A stretch of 64,000 bases of DNA from Lanius collurio (taxonomy: Eukaryota > Chordata > Aves > Passeriformes > Laniidae), in contig JACBWW010000048.1 of assembly GCA_020086605.1 (NCBI GenBank), positions 886,398 to 950,397 of the forward strand. Reading direction: 5' to 3'. A program made the translations under genes and the position numbers. Below, in pieces: positions 50,001-59,866 of the stretch. The first letter of the stretch is position 1; each line of letters starts with the position of its first letter. The notes beneath the pieces are model-generated. The model saw nothing but the letters and a program-made list of their open reading frames with translations. It was not told the origin of the DNA and did no database searches.

Positions 50001-51160
50001 CATGAATTAGTTCCAGTCTCCAAATTCTGCACAGGGCTATTGTACCTTCTATACAGGTATTCAAAAACAAACAAAAAAGTTAAACATCAAGCTTGGGAAT
50101 TCCTCCCAGCCTCAAAGTCTACTGTCTGCCCTGCTCAGACTCAAACCTTTGCACAGCTATTGATGGGCTGCAGAGTTAAAGGTGCCCCTGTGCTTCCAGA
50201 GTTGTACACGGAACGATTTTGCAGTTTCTATTTACTACGTAAAATCAACATCACAGTATAAAGAATCTAAACCTACATCCTGAAAAACAGAAGAGGCATT
50301 CAAAAAAATTCAGTGACCAGAGAAGATCCAAAAATTCAGCGATGACAAGAAGATCCTAATTCCTATTTCAGTGTCTACCAACTTTCCCTACTTGAATTTT
50401 CATACCCGTATCAGACCACAACGAGAAAAATAAATAAATACACACATACTGTTCTTTATTCCTACGATTCAGGCAGGGAAAAAAAAAAATACAAAAAAAC
50501 CAAACCAAACAAAACAATAACAAAAAAGAAAACCACAAAACAAACACGACAAACAAAAAAAAACCCAAACGCATACACTTCCCCCCCAAAAAACTGGATC
50601 ACAGACTAAGATTACACCAGGCTCGCTGATGCTGCAGCCTCCTCCTTAGGAGCCAGCAGGGAAAGGAAAGACTAGCCAGCAGGGATTAAGCAGCCACAGG
50701 AAAAAGGGAGGAGCCAAGCCCGCAGCGCGCTGCCAAACGCGCCTCTCCAGCGGGACGCCGGAATCCACACGGGAACTTCCACCCACAGAGATTTAACAAG
50801 GCCGGCGCAGCGAAGGCGTGAGCCTCCACATGGAGCCAAGTCGCGCCCAGAGGAAGGCAGCGGCGGGCCCTCCCCAGCGCTGAGGGGGCCACACCATCCG
50901 TCCCTCCCGGAGCTGCTCACCTGGTGCAGGAGCAGGTTGGTGTCGGGCAGGAGGAAGTGCGGCCCGGGGCAGAGGCTGCTGGCGGGGCCGCCGGGACGCG
51001 CCTCCAACCTGTGCGCGTTCCCGTCGCCGGGCGCGGCGGGGGAGCAGAGGCGGCACGCGGCGGCGCCGCACGCGATGTCATCGCGCAGGTAGTGCTCGCG
51101 CACCACCTTCACCACCGCGCCCGCCCGCGTGCGCTTCACGAACGTCCGCGAGGTCAGCAT
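31983..51160 (-). CDS. DIS3: DIS3, exosome catalytic subunit (RRP44): 3'-5' exoribonuclease and endoribonuclease
   Basis: Twenty-one coding exons close in phase to 2,895 nt (964 aa; human 958 aa). DIS3 is the processive hydrolytic nuclease of the nuclear RNA exosome. Domain order: a Cys-rich CR3 motif with C31, C36 and C39; a PIN endonuclease domain with acidic residues D73 (LLPDTN), D150 (NDRNDR) and D181 (TNDR), equivalent to human D69, D146 and D177; two cold-shock domains, about 230-450; the RNB domain from about 467 with the metal site [13 protein letters not shown], where D491 corresponds to human catalytic D487; the [15 protein letters not shown] block across exons 17-18; a C-terminal S1 domain including [12 protein letters not shown]; and a Lys-rich tail EKKKKKLQK, probably nuclear-localising. 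All catalytic residues are intact. The start (51160-51158) has G at -3. One intron uses a GC donor. The gene is divergent from PIBF1 and convergent with BORA. Confidence 0.97.
32526..33242 (+). mobile_element. CR1 LINE with ORF2 C-terminal remnant, antisense in DIS3 last intron
   Basis: Begins 'aactcaacacaggctggg' and runs through the end of the CR1 reverse-transcriptase ORF. The frame 32457-32852 still reads [14 protein letters not shown] and [18 protein letters not shown]. It then continues into the typical 3' UTR with 'gaagtgttcaaggccaggct' and a terminal ATTCTATGG. It is the longest and best preserved CR1 in the window, but it is 5'-truncated and interrupted, hence inactive. Confidence 0.92.
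34044..34166 (-). CDS. DIS3: DIS3 coding exon 20
   Basis: Residues 895-935, ending the S1 domain with [20 protein letters not shown]. The donor is GTAAGG. Confidence 0.95.
34526..34684 (-). CDS. DIS3: DIS3 coding exon 19
   Basis: Residues 842-894, including [20 protein letters not shown] and [12 protein letters not shown] of the S1 RNA-binding domain. Confidence 0.96.
35076..35244 (-). CDS. DIS3: DIS3 coding exon 18
   Basis: Residues 785-841, [20 protein letters not shown] through [20 protein letters not shown], closing the RNB domain. The donor is GTAAGT. Confidence 0.96.
36306..36520 (-). CDS. DIS3: DIS3 coding exon 17
   Basis: Residues 714-785, [20 protein letters not shown] through [20 protein letters not shown] to FTSPIR, the conserved RNB floor near the active site. 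Confidence 0.96.
37638..37794 (-). CDS. DIS3: DIS3 coding exon 16
   Basis: Residues 661-713, [20 protein letters not shown] through [11 protein letters not shown] to VKSAKSK. It ends AAG|GCAAGT: the donor is GC, not GT. Confidence 0.94.
38160..38330 (+). mobile_element. CR1 LINE 3' end in DIS3 intron 15
   Basis: A short sense CR1 tail: 'aattgtggatgctctatc', 'ttcaagcccaggctgggtgg', 'agcaacctggtctagtg' and the final ATTCTATGACTG. It lies between DIS3 exons 15 and 16, antisense to the gene. Confidence 0.9.
38439..38525 (-). CDS. DIS3: DIS3 coding exon 15
   Basis: Residues 632-661, [20 protein letters not shown] and on to QTKEL. The donor is GTATGC. Confidence 0.95.
38985..39112 (-). CDS. DIS3: DIS3 coding exon 14
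   Basis: Residues 590-632, [20 protein letters not shown] then [18 protein letters not shown]. The donor is GTAAGC. Confidence 0.95.
39677..39761 (-). CDS. DIS3: DIS3 coding exon 13
   Basis: Residues 561-589, [20 protein letters not shown] and on to SVINSK. Its acceptor is preceded by a (TC)7 microsatellite acting as the polypyrimidine tract; the donor is GTTAGT. Confidence 0.94.
39768..39781. repeat. (GA)7 microsatellite adjoining DIS3 exon 13 acceptor
   Basis: Seven GA units on the plus strand, which is (TC)7 on the DIS3 strand, six bases upstream of exon 13 (the intervening bases are 39762-39767, including the acceptor AG). The tract is the polypyrimidine stretch of that acceptor. Confidence 0.9.
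39864..39928 (-). CDS. DIS3: DIS3 coding exon 12
   Basis: A short 65-nt exon, residues 540-561, [20 protein letters not shown]. The donor is GTATAT. Confidence 0.95.
40523..40624 (-). CDS. DIS3: DIS3 coding exon 11
   Basis: Residues 506-539, [20 protein letters not shown] onward to YLCEK, the conserved RNB core following the metal site. The donor is GTAATT. Confidence 0.96.
41430..41546 (-). CDS. DIS3: DIS3 coding exon 10 (RNB active site)
   Basis: Residues 467-505. Holds the RNB catalytic acidic cluster D483, D489, D491 and D492 in [13 protein letters not shown], all intact. Confidence 0.97.
42754..42900 (-). CDS. DIS3: DIS3 coding exon 9
   Basis: Residues 418-466, [20 protein letters not shown] then [20 protein letters not shown], very close to human. 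The donor is GTAATA. Confidence 0.96.
43942..44079 (-). CDS. DIS3: DIS3 coding exon 8
   Basis: Residues 372-417, [20 protein letters not shown] followed by the [12 protein letters not shown] segment that precedes the RNB domain. Confidence 0.95.
44172..44285 (-). CDS. DIS3: DIS3 coding exon 7
   Basis: Residues 334-371, with [18 protein letters not shown] of the cold-shock region. The acceptor is CTATCAG and the donor GTGAGG. Confidence 0.95.
45180..45344 (-). CDS. DIS3: DIS3 coding exon 6
   Basis: Residues 279-333: [20 protein letters not shown], then an acidic linker ending EEEKENI that is less conserved. The donor GTATGA is non-consensus at +6 but follows an in-phase boundary. Confidence 0.92.
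46254..46421 (-). CDS. DIS3: DIS3 coding exon 5
   Basis: Residues 223-278, entering the first cold-shock domain. Contains [20 protein letters not shown] and [12 protein letters not shown]. Confidence 0.95.
47510..47583 (-). CDS. DIS3: DIS3 coding exon 4
   Basis: A short 74-nt exon, residues 198-222, [20 protein letters not shown] and following, at the end of the PIN region. The acceptor is CTTTTTTAG and the donor GTATGT. Confidence 0.95.
47694..47887 (-). CDS. DIS3: DIS3 coding exon 3
   Basis: Residues 133-198, including PIN acidic residues D150 and D181. The acceptor is AATTTATTTAG and the donor GTAAGT. Confidence 0.95.
48628..48785 (-). CDS. DIS3: DIS3 coding exon 2
   Basis: Residues 81-133 of the PIN domain, starting [20 protein letters not shown]. 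Near-identical to human. The donor is GTAAGG. Confidence 0.96.
50479..50570. repeat. A-rich (AAAC)-like low-complexity tract in DIS3 intron 1
   Basis: About 90 nt almost entirely of A and C, with AAAC/AACC units. On the DIS3 strand it is T/G-rich, similar in kind to the tract at 24.4 kb. Open frames through it are meaningless. Confidence 0.8.
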
Positions 51161-51310
51161 GGCGCGGGGGGCCGCGGGGAGCGCTAGGGCGGCGGGAAGC
51201 GGCGCGGCCGGCGGGAAGCGGCGCGGGAAGCGCGCAGGAAGCGGCGCCCCCGTCGCCGCGGTGATGGCGTGGCGCGCGGCCCCGCCCCCGCTGCGCCGAG
51301 GGGAAGGCGG
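50690..51310. promoter_or_regulatory. CpG-rich bidirectional promoter region of DIS3 and PIBF1 (truncated by gap)
   Basis: GC- and CpG-dense DNA covers DIS3 exon 1 and about 150 bp upstream of its start, then stops at the run of Ns. PIBF1 lies on the other side in the divergent orientation, so the gap should contain at least the PIBF1 transcription start. Core promoter motifs cannot be assigned because the centre is missing. Confidence 0.75.
50921..51160 (-). CDS. DIS3: DIS3 coding exon 1
   Basis: Residues 1-80 in GC-rich promoter-proximal DNA. Begins [14 protein letters not shown], carries the CR3 cysteines and ends in [11 protein letters not shown] with the PIN acidic D73. It is four residues longer than the human exon. 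The donor is GTGAGC. Confidence 0.95.
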
Positions 51311-51678
51311 NNNNNNNNNNNNNNNNNNNNNNNNNNNNNNNNNNNNNNNNNNNNNNNNNNNNNNNNNNNNNNNNNNNNNNNNNNNNNNNNNNNNNNNNNN
51401 NNNNNNNNNNNNNNNNNNNNNNNNNNNNNNNNNNNNNNNNNNNNNNNNNNNNNNNNNNNNNNNNNNNNNNNNNNNNNNNNNNNNNNNNNNNNNNNNNNNN
51501 NNNNNNNNNNNNNNNNNNNNNNNNNNNNNNNNNNNNNNNNNNNNNNNNNNNNNNNNNNNNNNNNNNNNNNNNNNNNNNNNNNNNNNNNNNNNNNNNNNNN
51601 NNNNNNNNNNNNNNNNNNNNNNNNNNNNNNNNNNNNNNNNNNNNNNNNNNNNNNNNNNNNNNNNNNNNNNNNNNNNNN
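51311..51678. other. Assembly gap, 368 N
   Basis: An unresolved run of N inside the DIS3-PIBF1 CpG island, probably GC-rich sequence lost in assembly. The flanks change abruptly: GC-rich promoter to the left, and AT-rich PIBF1 intron starting at 51679 to the right. The true missing length may be much more than 368 bases. Confidence 0.95.
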
Positions 51679-51801
51679 ATTGCACTGCCCACAGCACTGG
51701 GATCTTCACGTTTTTATTTCAACTTGTTCTTTCTGTAAAATATTTTTTAAAAATTAATACAGTAACTTACTTTGTTTTACACTTACATTCTTTATATTTA
51801 G

Positions 51802-51902
51802 ATTGAGGAGCTAGAGGAGAAGCTTAATGATGCAATCCATCAAAAGCAGCTGTTGTCTTTACGACTGGATAGTCAGTTGGCATTACAGCAAGAAGATGCC
51901 AG
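51802..51902 (+). CDS. PIBF1: PIBF1 internal coding exon (human exon 3 equivalent)
   Basis: Encodes 33 residues from [10 protein letters not shown] plus two bases. The acceptor is TTATATTTAG and the donor GTATGA. It is the first PIBF1 exon visible to the right of the gap. Confidence 0.94.
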
Positions 51903-54900
51903 GTATGATGGAAGTAAAATTAAGAACTTCATCTTTAACAAATTTGTGAATTAATTTGAATTTGTATAAGTAAGTTATTAACAGAAGCAGATAATAATAC
52001 TAGTTGCAGGAGTAGGATTTCTTTTGCTGATTATATTAGTGCTTTCATTATAAAAATTTAATTTACAAATTTAATTTACATATAAGTAAATTTGAATTCA
52101 GCTCTCACTGGCTGAAGTTTGTGGGTTTGGTTTTATGTTATCTAAATTCAAAATTTAGTAGGAAGAGGTAGTAAAAATGTTCTTAAAACCAATAAAGAAC
52201 GAAAGGACTAGGCAGACGTGGCAGAATTTCCATCAATTAAAACAGAATTTTTAATAACTGCAGCATAGAAGACTTGGGAAAGGTAAATGCATAATGTTTA
52301 GCTTTTCCAATTAGTACTTCTTATTTGTCAGAAATGCTTTTGCTTGATAGTGTAGAAACTCACTTTCCATGTTGTTTTTCTGAAATATTTTGAGTTAACC
52401 TGAAAAATAGACTGGCTAGCAGGCCTCTCCAAATCACTGTCAATTAAATATCTCCACACATCAGAAGGAATAGCATTGCTTATATACCTTCATGTTAAAG
52501 TAGAGCTTACACCTTGTGACTAATTTGAAGTCCTGCTCTGTAGTGAGACTAGAACAGGTTTAGGGATGTGAAGCCAGAGCTGAGATTAGTTCCAGCAAAG
52601 TCTTTCAACTAAGAGCAGCTGACTGTCAGAAAAATGTCTGTCACTGTGTGTGCTTAGATGCACCAGAGTGAAATATTTTTATGCTGGCCATACTTGAGTC
52701 ATCTAAGGAGTGATCAGTAAAATATACTGATGTGCAAATTGTTACTAGTAGGCATAAAAAAGTTGAACAGTATACTTTTCCCAGTCTTTTCATTAATTTT
52801 CTTGTCCATCTTCAGTTTTCATCCTTTTCTAATAGAATAGCACACACTACGGAGTGTGTCCTTGTGTGACTGTTTTGCTGACCTCAGAGTTCCTGTTATC
52901 TTTTTGAAACCAATAAGGAAGATGTTGCCTTGTAGTACTAGTTAGTATTTTTTTTTAAGTAATGCAGAAATGACCATGATTTGAATATATTTTCAAGAGT
53001 TGTAGCTAAAAAAAAATTTTTAAAGTAGGTTAGTTCTTTTCGATTTAAATAAAATAAACTTCTAAACATCATTAGCTGATGTGGAGTTTCTCTTGCTGTA
53101 TAATACCTTATCACTGATGATAGTAGTAGTGATGGTGTTTTAAGGCTGGAAGTAAGGCTGCTTGTTTTATTGTAGTAATGGTTTGTTAAAGCTGTCCCTG
53201 CCCAGCTCTGTGGCGTCCCACGTGCCCCCACAGACACACGGGTGGGTTCAGCATTACAGTCGGTAGCAAAGAGTCCAGAAGGGCATTTGTGTGTGTTCTG
53301 GCAAGAGTATTTATTGCTTCTGCACTGCTGAAAGTTGCAGAGGCAAATAACAACGATCCCAAAACTCACAGTTTTATCTGGGGGTGGGGAAAAGGCAGGA
53401 CTAGGGAACGGGGACCAATGGAGAAGCTCTGGGGGACTGACAAGGGGTAGAGGCTGGCAGCCAACCTGGGAATCCAAACTGGGATAGATTACCATAATAG
53501 AACCAGCATCCTGGGAAAAGCCTTTTTGGTCACCCTAACATAAAGTGGTTCTTGTGGGACTTGTCTTACTGCAAACTCTGTCTCTTGTAATGTGTGTTCA
53601 CCGGCCACCACAGTTTGTTGCTGTTTGTTTTTTTTAATAAAGGACTCAAACTTTGTATGTTGCAGTTGTTAGAAGGTTAAGGGTTGTGTATGACTGTGCA
53701 TGTGCTGAAACTTGGTAAGATACAAGTTCAAGTTACTATTGCTTTATTTGGCGATTTACTATTTCCTTGGAGTTTGTATGGAAATAGATTCTGCTTTTTC
53801 ATGTTTTTAACCTTTTAATTGGTAAATTAAGCTTGGTATGTAAATTCAAGTCAGCATATGTGGAGATTGACAATACAAAGCTGAATCTGAAACAGACAAT
53901 GACTATAAAGTTTCTGGCTTTTATATATTCTGTATCTGATATGAGTGTTTAACCATGGTGGTATACATTCTGGCACTAATTACCTAATCTTTGTAAAATT
54001 TTCCTTCTACAAAATGAGCAGAACTCACTTCTTTGTCAGGGTACTGCAAAGCTTTGTCACTTGCGTTACTCACTACCTGATACCTTCTGCTTTCAAATCC
54101 ATCTTGAAGGAAACATCAGGCTCTAATGAAACAAGAAATGGAAACTATTTTATTGAGACAGAAGCAACTGGAGGAAACAAATCATCAGTTGAGAGAGAGG
54201 GCTGGAGATATCCGTCGTAGCTTGCGAGACTTGGAATTAACAGATGAATGCTATGAGAAGCTAAAGTCTCTTCCTGAAGATGAGCTTTCTATCCCTGAAT
54301 ATGTTTCAGTGAGTATTGGGTTTTGTAATGGTTACAAGCCTAACCTGTGTCTTGGGTCTGGCTGGTACAGAGTTGACTTTCTTCATAGCAGTCCAAATCT
54401 TGCTGTGATTTTCACTGGTGGCTAAGACAGTGTTTTGGCTGTTGCTGGACAGTCCTTGCACAACATCAACACTTTCTTTTTTCCCCATTGCCTCCCTGTG
54501 CCCCAGCAAGCAATGAATGATCATGAGATTGATAGGGGACACAGCTGGACAGCTGACCTGAATTGGCAAAAGAAATATTGCATACCATATGATGTCATAC
54601 TCGGCAGTATAAATTGGAGGTACAGAAAGAAAGAGGAGGTGGGGGATGGTGGCTTTTAAGGTTGTTATTACTCAGAGACTGGCTGGGTATCAGTCTTGAT
54701 CAGGCTCTACAATTTCTGGGAGGTGATGAATTCTTTGCCATTTCTCTTTTTTTTTACTTTTTAAGCTCACCTCTTTTTCCTTCAGTAATTATTTAGAAAA
54801 TTCGACACCTGAGTTTCCTTGCTTTTGTTCTTCTCACTCGCTCCTCTGTGCTGCTCCCCAGGGAGGCAGCAAGTGGATGAGCAGCCATATAGACTGCTGG

Positions 54901-57900
54901 ATGGGGTAAACCCACCACAAGCTGTAAATTGTGGTGGGTTGTGGTTTTTTTCATCTCCAACTAGTTGTAAAGGACCCTCAGAGGCAGATGTGTTTCTGGA
55001 TCAGTCTGTTATGACTGGATTCCAGTAAAGAAAATAAATTTTGAATCCTGGATTTTGATGTCTTGAAAGAGATAGAACTGCTGACGTATTTTAAGGAGGT
55101 TAAGCAGATGGGATGTTACAATTGAAATATGAGCACACATTGATGATATGAGATACAGCAGGCTGAAAAAAGGAATTTGAAACTTGGCTTGCCAGAACCA
55201 CAAGTTGGGATGGCTCTTGCAAACATCCCTTACTTTTGTCTTATGCTTTCCATATGTTCCTTTCCTATTTGACTAAACACAGGAGACAAAGTGTACCTTA
55301 AAGTATATTTTAAGACTCATTTTCTTGATTTAAGATGTTTGTTAGTTATGGCTTGTGGGTATATGAAGAGGCCACAGTGTACTCATTTGCAATAAAAAGA
55401 CTGCGGGATGTGTCCAGAGCATCCCACCTGACTTATGAGGGTGAAGAAGATTTAGATGAAAAAACCTTAGTTCACCAAAGTATTATCGTTGTACTTACCT
55501 ATAGAGCTTGTTATTAAGGAAGCTGCAAATAAGAAAATGTTAAGAACCTTGGTACATTTGTTGAGGTATAAATGCTACAATTGTCTGGATCAAAGTCATG
55601 GTATATGTACCCTAGATATGTACAGAGAAGTAAAAATTGTCATCCTTATCAAAAGCATGTTCTTTGGAGCATCTTTAAAAAGCTGGGCTTTTGAAAGTGC
55701 TAGGTAAATCATAAGGCTCTGTGGGATAAATAAGAATGTGTAGTATGAGGCCTGTTAGGTTATCACCCTGTAGCTGTCTGCTGTACCCACTGCCCTCTGC
55801 AACAGTGTTTGAAGAGGTTTTGTTGATTCCTGCATCACCATGGTTGAAAAAAACAGATTTTTAACAGAAACTGAAATCCATGTCAATGGATCTATTGAAA
55901 TTGGTGTGCAGGAAGTTCAGGACTTCAGGAATTGATTGACAGTCAGTATAAAAGACTCTGTAGCCTGGCAGGATAGATACTAGGAATTAGTAATCTTTTC
56001 AGCTGCTTTAAGTGAAGCTGTCACAGCACAGTGTAGATTTAATTTGTGAGTAGAAAATGGTTGTCAAAAAGATGTGAAGTGGGAGACATGAGTAGCAGCC
56101 ACCTTCTACTCTTAACCTTATTTTCTTTTACTCTTGTGTTCAACCAGTAAATGTTACTTTTGTCTGTGACAGAAACTCCTTTACTTAAATGTTCAGTGAA
56201 ACTCCCTTCTTCACACATTATTTTTTCTTTTGAAGAAGTCCTTTTTAGACCTTTCTTTTTTCTGGATAAGGTATTCTGAAGATGTATTGTAGTGAGATGC
56301 TGTTTTCTACTTGTTTCAACTTCTTTTGGCAGAGAATTAGTGTGAACATAAAGGTATCAGTTAAGCTTGGTGGTTGTTTATCATTACTTTGAGTTATGCA
56401 GCTGATACAAATGCTGGGAGGCTACAAAACTGTTTTGCATATCCTGTCTGTGCATCCATTTGGCTCCTGAAGGCTTAGGAAAGGACTTTGAAGGGAATTC
56501 TGTTTTCTACTTTGCTTGCCTAAGGAGGAATTGAACATTTCTTAGGCAGTTAAAATTTTTGACTCCAGATCTATATGCAGACTAATAATATAGCCTACTG
56601 ACATTAGCGTAAAATTTTCCTTGTCGAGAAAAGGTCCTGCTTACACAACTTGAGCAATAAATTTTCAGACTCTTCTATTTATAAATTATAAATACTGTAT
56701 TGCAATTCTTCAGGATGGAAATGAACACATAGAATGCTTAGACTTTATTTGAAACTGGGTGGACTGGACAAACAGCAGGGAGAGCTTAAATGCAGATTTT
56801 GTATGTAGAGATACTGTAAGTTTAAAATACTGGAATTAAAGCAAACGTGAGATGTTTTTCACTGTTCCTCCACAAAGGGGTGCCATAGTGACATGTTAGA
56901 ACAAAGCCTAGGTAATGTTTAATGTTAATGATGGCAACTGAAAAATTATATTTTAAGCATCTTGCGCTTAAAATCATACATTTTGTTTTGACCTTATATG
57001 TACAAATATTTTTATTTAGTAATTTTTAAGTTGTTTTTTAGAAACAGTATATGTGAAATTTTAAAGTACTTCAGGCTGTTAAATGCTTCAGCTGCCAAGC
57101 ACCAGTTCAATTTGTTCAGTAAAGTGAACCTCTTGTAAAGAAACCACTGTAAAAAAAAAATTCAGCAAATTTTTTAAAAATTACGTCTGCAAATTCTGTT
57201 TGAACCAATTTTAATTGCCCTGTCTTTCAAGTGTATCATTTTGCTAAATGCAGCTCGGTTGCTGTTTGTATAAGAAGACAGTTGTTAACTGACGCAACTG
57301 CTTTCACATAATTTCATTTAACAGAAGCCAACTTTTTCATCCTCTGCACCCACCCATTTTTACTTAATTCTAGTTTTCCATAAAAAGTGGTGGCCACATG
57401 CTAAGGGTTTTTTTAGAAATTGACTAGAAAGTGGTAACTGTCACAGCACATCACTATAAATACCTAATTTTTAAGAGACGCAGTTGTTTCTGAAATTCCT
57501 TTTACAGTGCATTTTGTTTCTGCTATGTTGAGTTGGCAAGAGGCAATGTGTGCTCTGACTGCTGGGTTATATGAATGTTTTTGGCTATCAAACCAGATAA
57601 ATAGCAGCAGCAGCTGGACGTCTACAACCTCACCCTCATCTGCTGCATTCATTTGCACTTTCTAATTACCTTACAATGATCTTTTCTTGGGAAGACTGTA
57701 AATACATTCATCCATGATACCTGTGTCCCGTGTAATCTTGGTTTCTACTAGGAAATCTGTTTTAATGTGTTTTGGGAAATAATTGTGGTGTGATAGCACA
57801 AGTTTCCTAGGGAAATTGCAGTAAAAATACAAGAACTTACTGGAAAAGCAGGCGTGGTTTTAAAAAAAACACAATGCTTTAAATGGTTACCAATTAGTGA

Positions 57901-59344
57901 TAATCAAGGTTACTTTTTTCTTTAAAAATGACCCATTGAATTATCAGATGCTACAGGTAAAAATACTGATCTTTCAGTAATGTTGCACGCTTGCTTTATC
58001 ATATAAAGCATACTACACCTGTGTTTACATTGCAAATTTCTATGGCTTCTGGGTTTTTTAGAATTGTATGCTGTCAGTTATATGAAGTATACCTGGAATT
58101 TTTCTTTGTCTTCTGCTGTTTACAGGTAGCAAAATAGAGACCTGTCTTCCTTCTGCATGGAAGTGTAGTACAGCTTGCTCTTGAATACTTAATCTGTGCT
58201 TTCTTGTCTGTGTTTCTTCTTTAATCATATATCAAAGAAAGCATTAGGGATGGAGGGTATGCAATAGCTCTTGCATGAAAACAGTTGCTTAATTATTTAT
58301 TCTTTTCGCACACACCCCCAAATGCAACATTTTAAGGTATCAAGTTAGTAACCTCTGTGTACGTGTATGTGGGTGTATATCAAAAAACCTCTTTCTTCTT
58401 TGTTTTGTCTCTTTTTGGTTTTTAATATTGATGTTGTGGTTTTACTGCTGTATTTTCTAGTATTTTTTTCTTGATTAGTAGAAAAGTTCTGAAAAAAATT
58501 CTGTGGTTGTGAGACTTACTTACCTGAGACTATGCTTATGACTAGAGTGGGGGAAGAGAGAGGAGTATGCATTACAGATTTTAAAATTTTTTAATCCTGT
58601 AAGAAGTTTGGGGTGTTAATTTATCAGAGTCAAGTCTTTCAGAGCTTTAGTTTCCTGATGCAGTTGAGTCCATATAGCAGCCTATTACTGCTGAAGGTGT
58701 GGAGGAGGAGGGATGTTGTGGTTCTTCCTGGTTATGTGCTATTCCTGCTCCCTGCGCTTGTCTTGCAATTTTTTTTTTGGTGCAAATTCAGCACACTGAG
58801 CTGGCAGAAAACGAAACAAATCTCTCCATTTCTACACACCCCATAAAAGTTTTCTTGGCTGGGGGGAAGTTAATCAAGTTAAGTTGGTTATTACTAAATA
58901 GGTTTTTGGTTTGTTAGGGTTTTTGTTCATTTATTTTTTGGGTTTTTTTTCTCTTTTTACACTGTTAATCAAATAAGCTGTAGGTTTGACCCAAGGAAGT
59001 TCATGGGGCCATGTGGTCCATTAGCAACTATTTTTTTGATTGGTTGGCCTGAGTGGAAGCTGCCTTAGTTGTACAGCAATAGAATCTTTACATTTATGTC
59101 ATGCACTAGAAATAATCTGGTAAATTATTGTCATAAAATGTTGTGCTGATGTGTTTTTAGGTTTGTAGTTTTGCAATTGCAACTTTGCCAGCTTCAACTT
59201 TGAATATCTACCTTTTTCTTCTAGGTCCGATTCTATGAAGTAGTCCATTCCTTAAGAAAAGAGCTGCGTGATCTACAGATGAAAAAGGAGAGTCTAACAG
59301 AAGAACTAAGTGGGTACAGGTCCCAACTGAAGTGTCTGACAGAG
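51802..59344 (+). CDS. PIBF1: PIBF1 (CEP90), progesterone immunomodulatory binding factor 1, partial
   Basis: Three consecutive internal coding exons (51802-51902, 54110-54308, 59225-59344) join in phase to 420 nt, 140 residues, corresponding to about residues 85-224 of the 757-aa human protein. PIBF1 is a long coiled-coil protein of centriolar satellites and distal centrioles, needed for spindle integrity and ciliogenesis; an immunomodulatory secreted form has also been described. The segment is heptad-rich: [20 protein letters not shown], then [20 protein letters not shown], then [20 protein letters not shown]. The start exon (about 84 residues) is not in the window and should fall in or beside the 51311-51678 gap. 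Downstream exons lie past the window end. No frame-break is seen. Confidence 0.94.
53184..53540 (-). mobile_element. Probable solo LTR (endogenous retrovirus) in PIBF1 intron
   Basis: Read on the minus strand, a 357-bp unit starts TGTTAGGGTGACC and ends GCTTTAACA, with 5-bp inverted ends TGTTA/TAACA. It contains an ATAAAA box near 53,377 and an AATAAA polyadenylation signal near 53,310, in the U3-R-U5 order expected for an LTR. No gag, pol or env flanks it, so it is a solo LTR. A perfect immediate target-site duplication is not seen (TGGTT abuts the left end and recurs 5 bp past the right end). A 185-aa open frame through it is incidental. Confidence 0.6.
54110..54308 (+). CDS. PIBF1: PIBF1 internal coding exon (human exon 4 equivalent)
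   Basis: Encodes 66 residues, [17 protein letters not shown] and on to LSIPEYVS. I chose the acceptor TTGAAG|G at 54108-54109 because it alone keeps the frame with the previous exon and aligns KHQALMKQE with human KYQELMKQE. The nearer CAG at 54117-54119 would shift the frame. The donor is GTGAGT. Confidence 0.9.
54909..54940. repeat. Perfect 12-bp inverted repeat with 8-nt spacer
   Basis: AACCCACCACAA at 54909-54920 and its exact reverse complement at 54929-54940. Each arm resembles the TGTGGTGGGTT start of common avian ERV LTRs, and the sequence to the left (to about 54,850) reads like an LTR edge in reverse. The assignment to an LTR is tentative. Confidence 0.55.
59225..59344 (+). CDS. 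PIBF1: PIBF1 internal coding exon (human exon 5 equivalent)
   Basis: Forty codons, [20 protein letters not shown] through to KCLTE, phase 0 on both sides. The acceptor is TTTTCTTCTAG; the donor GTCTGT is weaker than consensus. Confidence 0.93.
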
Positions 59345-59866
59345 GTCTGTGCTCCTTAGTTACCTCAGTTTAGAAACTGTAAATACATATATTGCAAAAA
59401 TCTCATTCTCCAAATCATTATTGATGTGTAAGATATAAAAGCTTTTTTGCTGTATAAACATTTCTGCAGGGAGAAGAAGGCCGGGGGGGGAGGCAGGGAG
59501 GGAAAGACTAAATAAGCTGTATGTATCCTTGTATAACAGCTAACTTTATGCTGTGGCTACCCTGCATGATTTGCTCATGAGACTGTTCAGGGTAGTCTCT
59601 TACCAGCTGTGTTGTGCTTTCTGAGGGCAAGATTTCAAGGTGGGGAAGCCAGACAGGAGATTTATCCAGGAGCAGCTGAACACACCATGATGGTTCAGTG
59701 TATAGTTTTTGATACAGAGATGTCTTTGGAGTGGCATCTTCTCTGTTATGCTTCTCAATTTTTTACATTTTAATTTTCCTATTTGTTTCTCTACTAAAGA
59801 AAAAGATGATTTCAGGTAAGGTATAAACACCAAAAGTAGAGAAACAAATTATATAAATATTTCCAA

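Noticed and set aside
51129..51806. Plus-strand frame crossing the gap into PIBF1 intron, suggesting a PIBF1 start
   Set aside because: It is open only because Ns contain no stops. The left part is DIS3 exon 1 antisense, and the right part is intron ahead of the TTTAG acceptor.
52938..53495. 185-aa minus-strand open frame
   Set aside because: It runs through the LTR and adjacent AT-rich intron, and the translation has no retroviral or host domain.
54120..54308. PIBF1 exon starting at the nearer CAG (54117-54119)
   Set aside because: This would put the previous two bases out of frame and meet TAA at once. The acceptor at 54108-54109 keeps phase and aligns with human.
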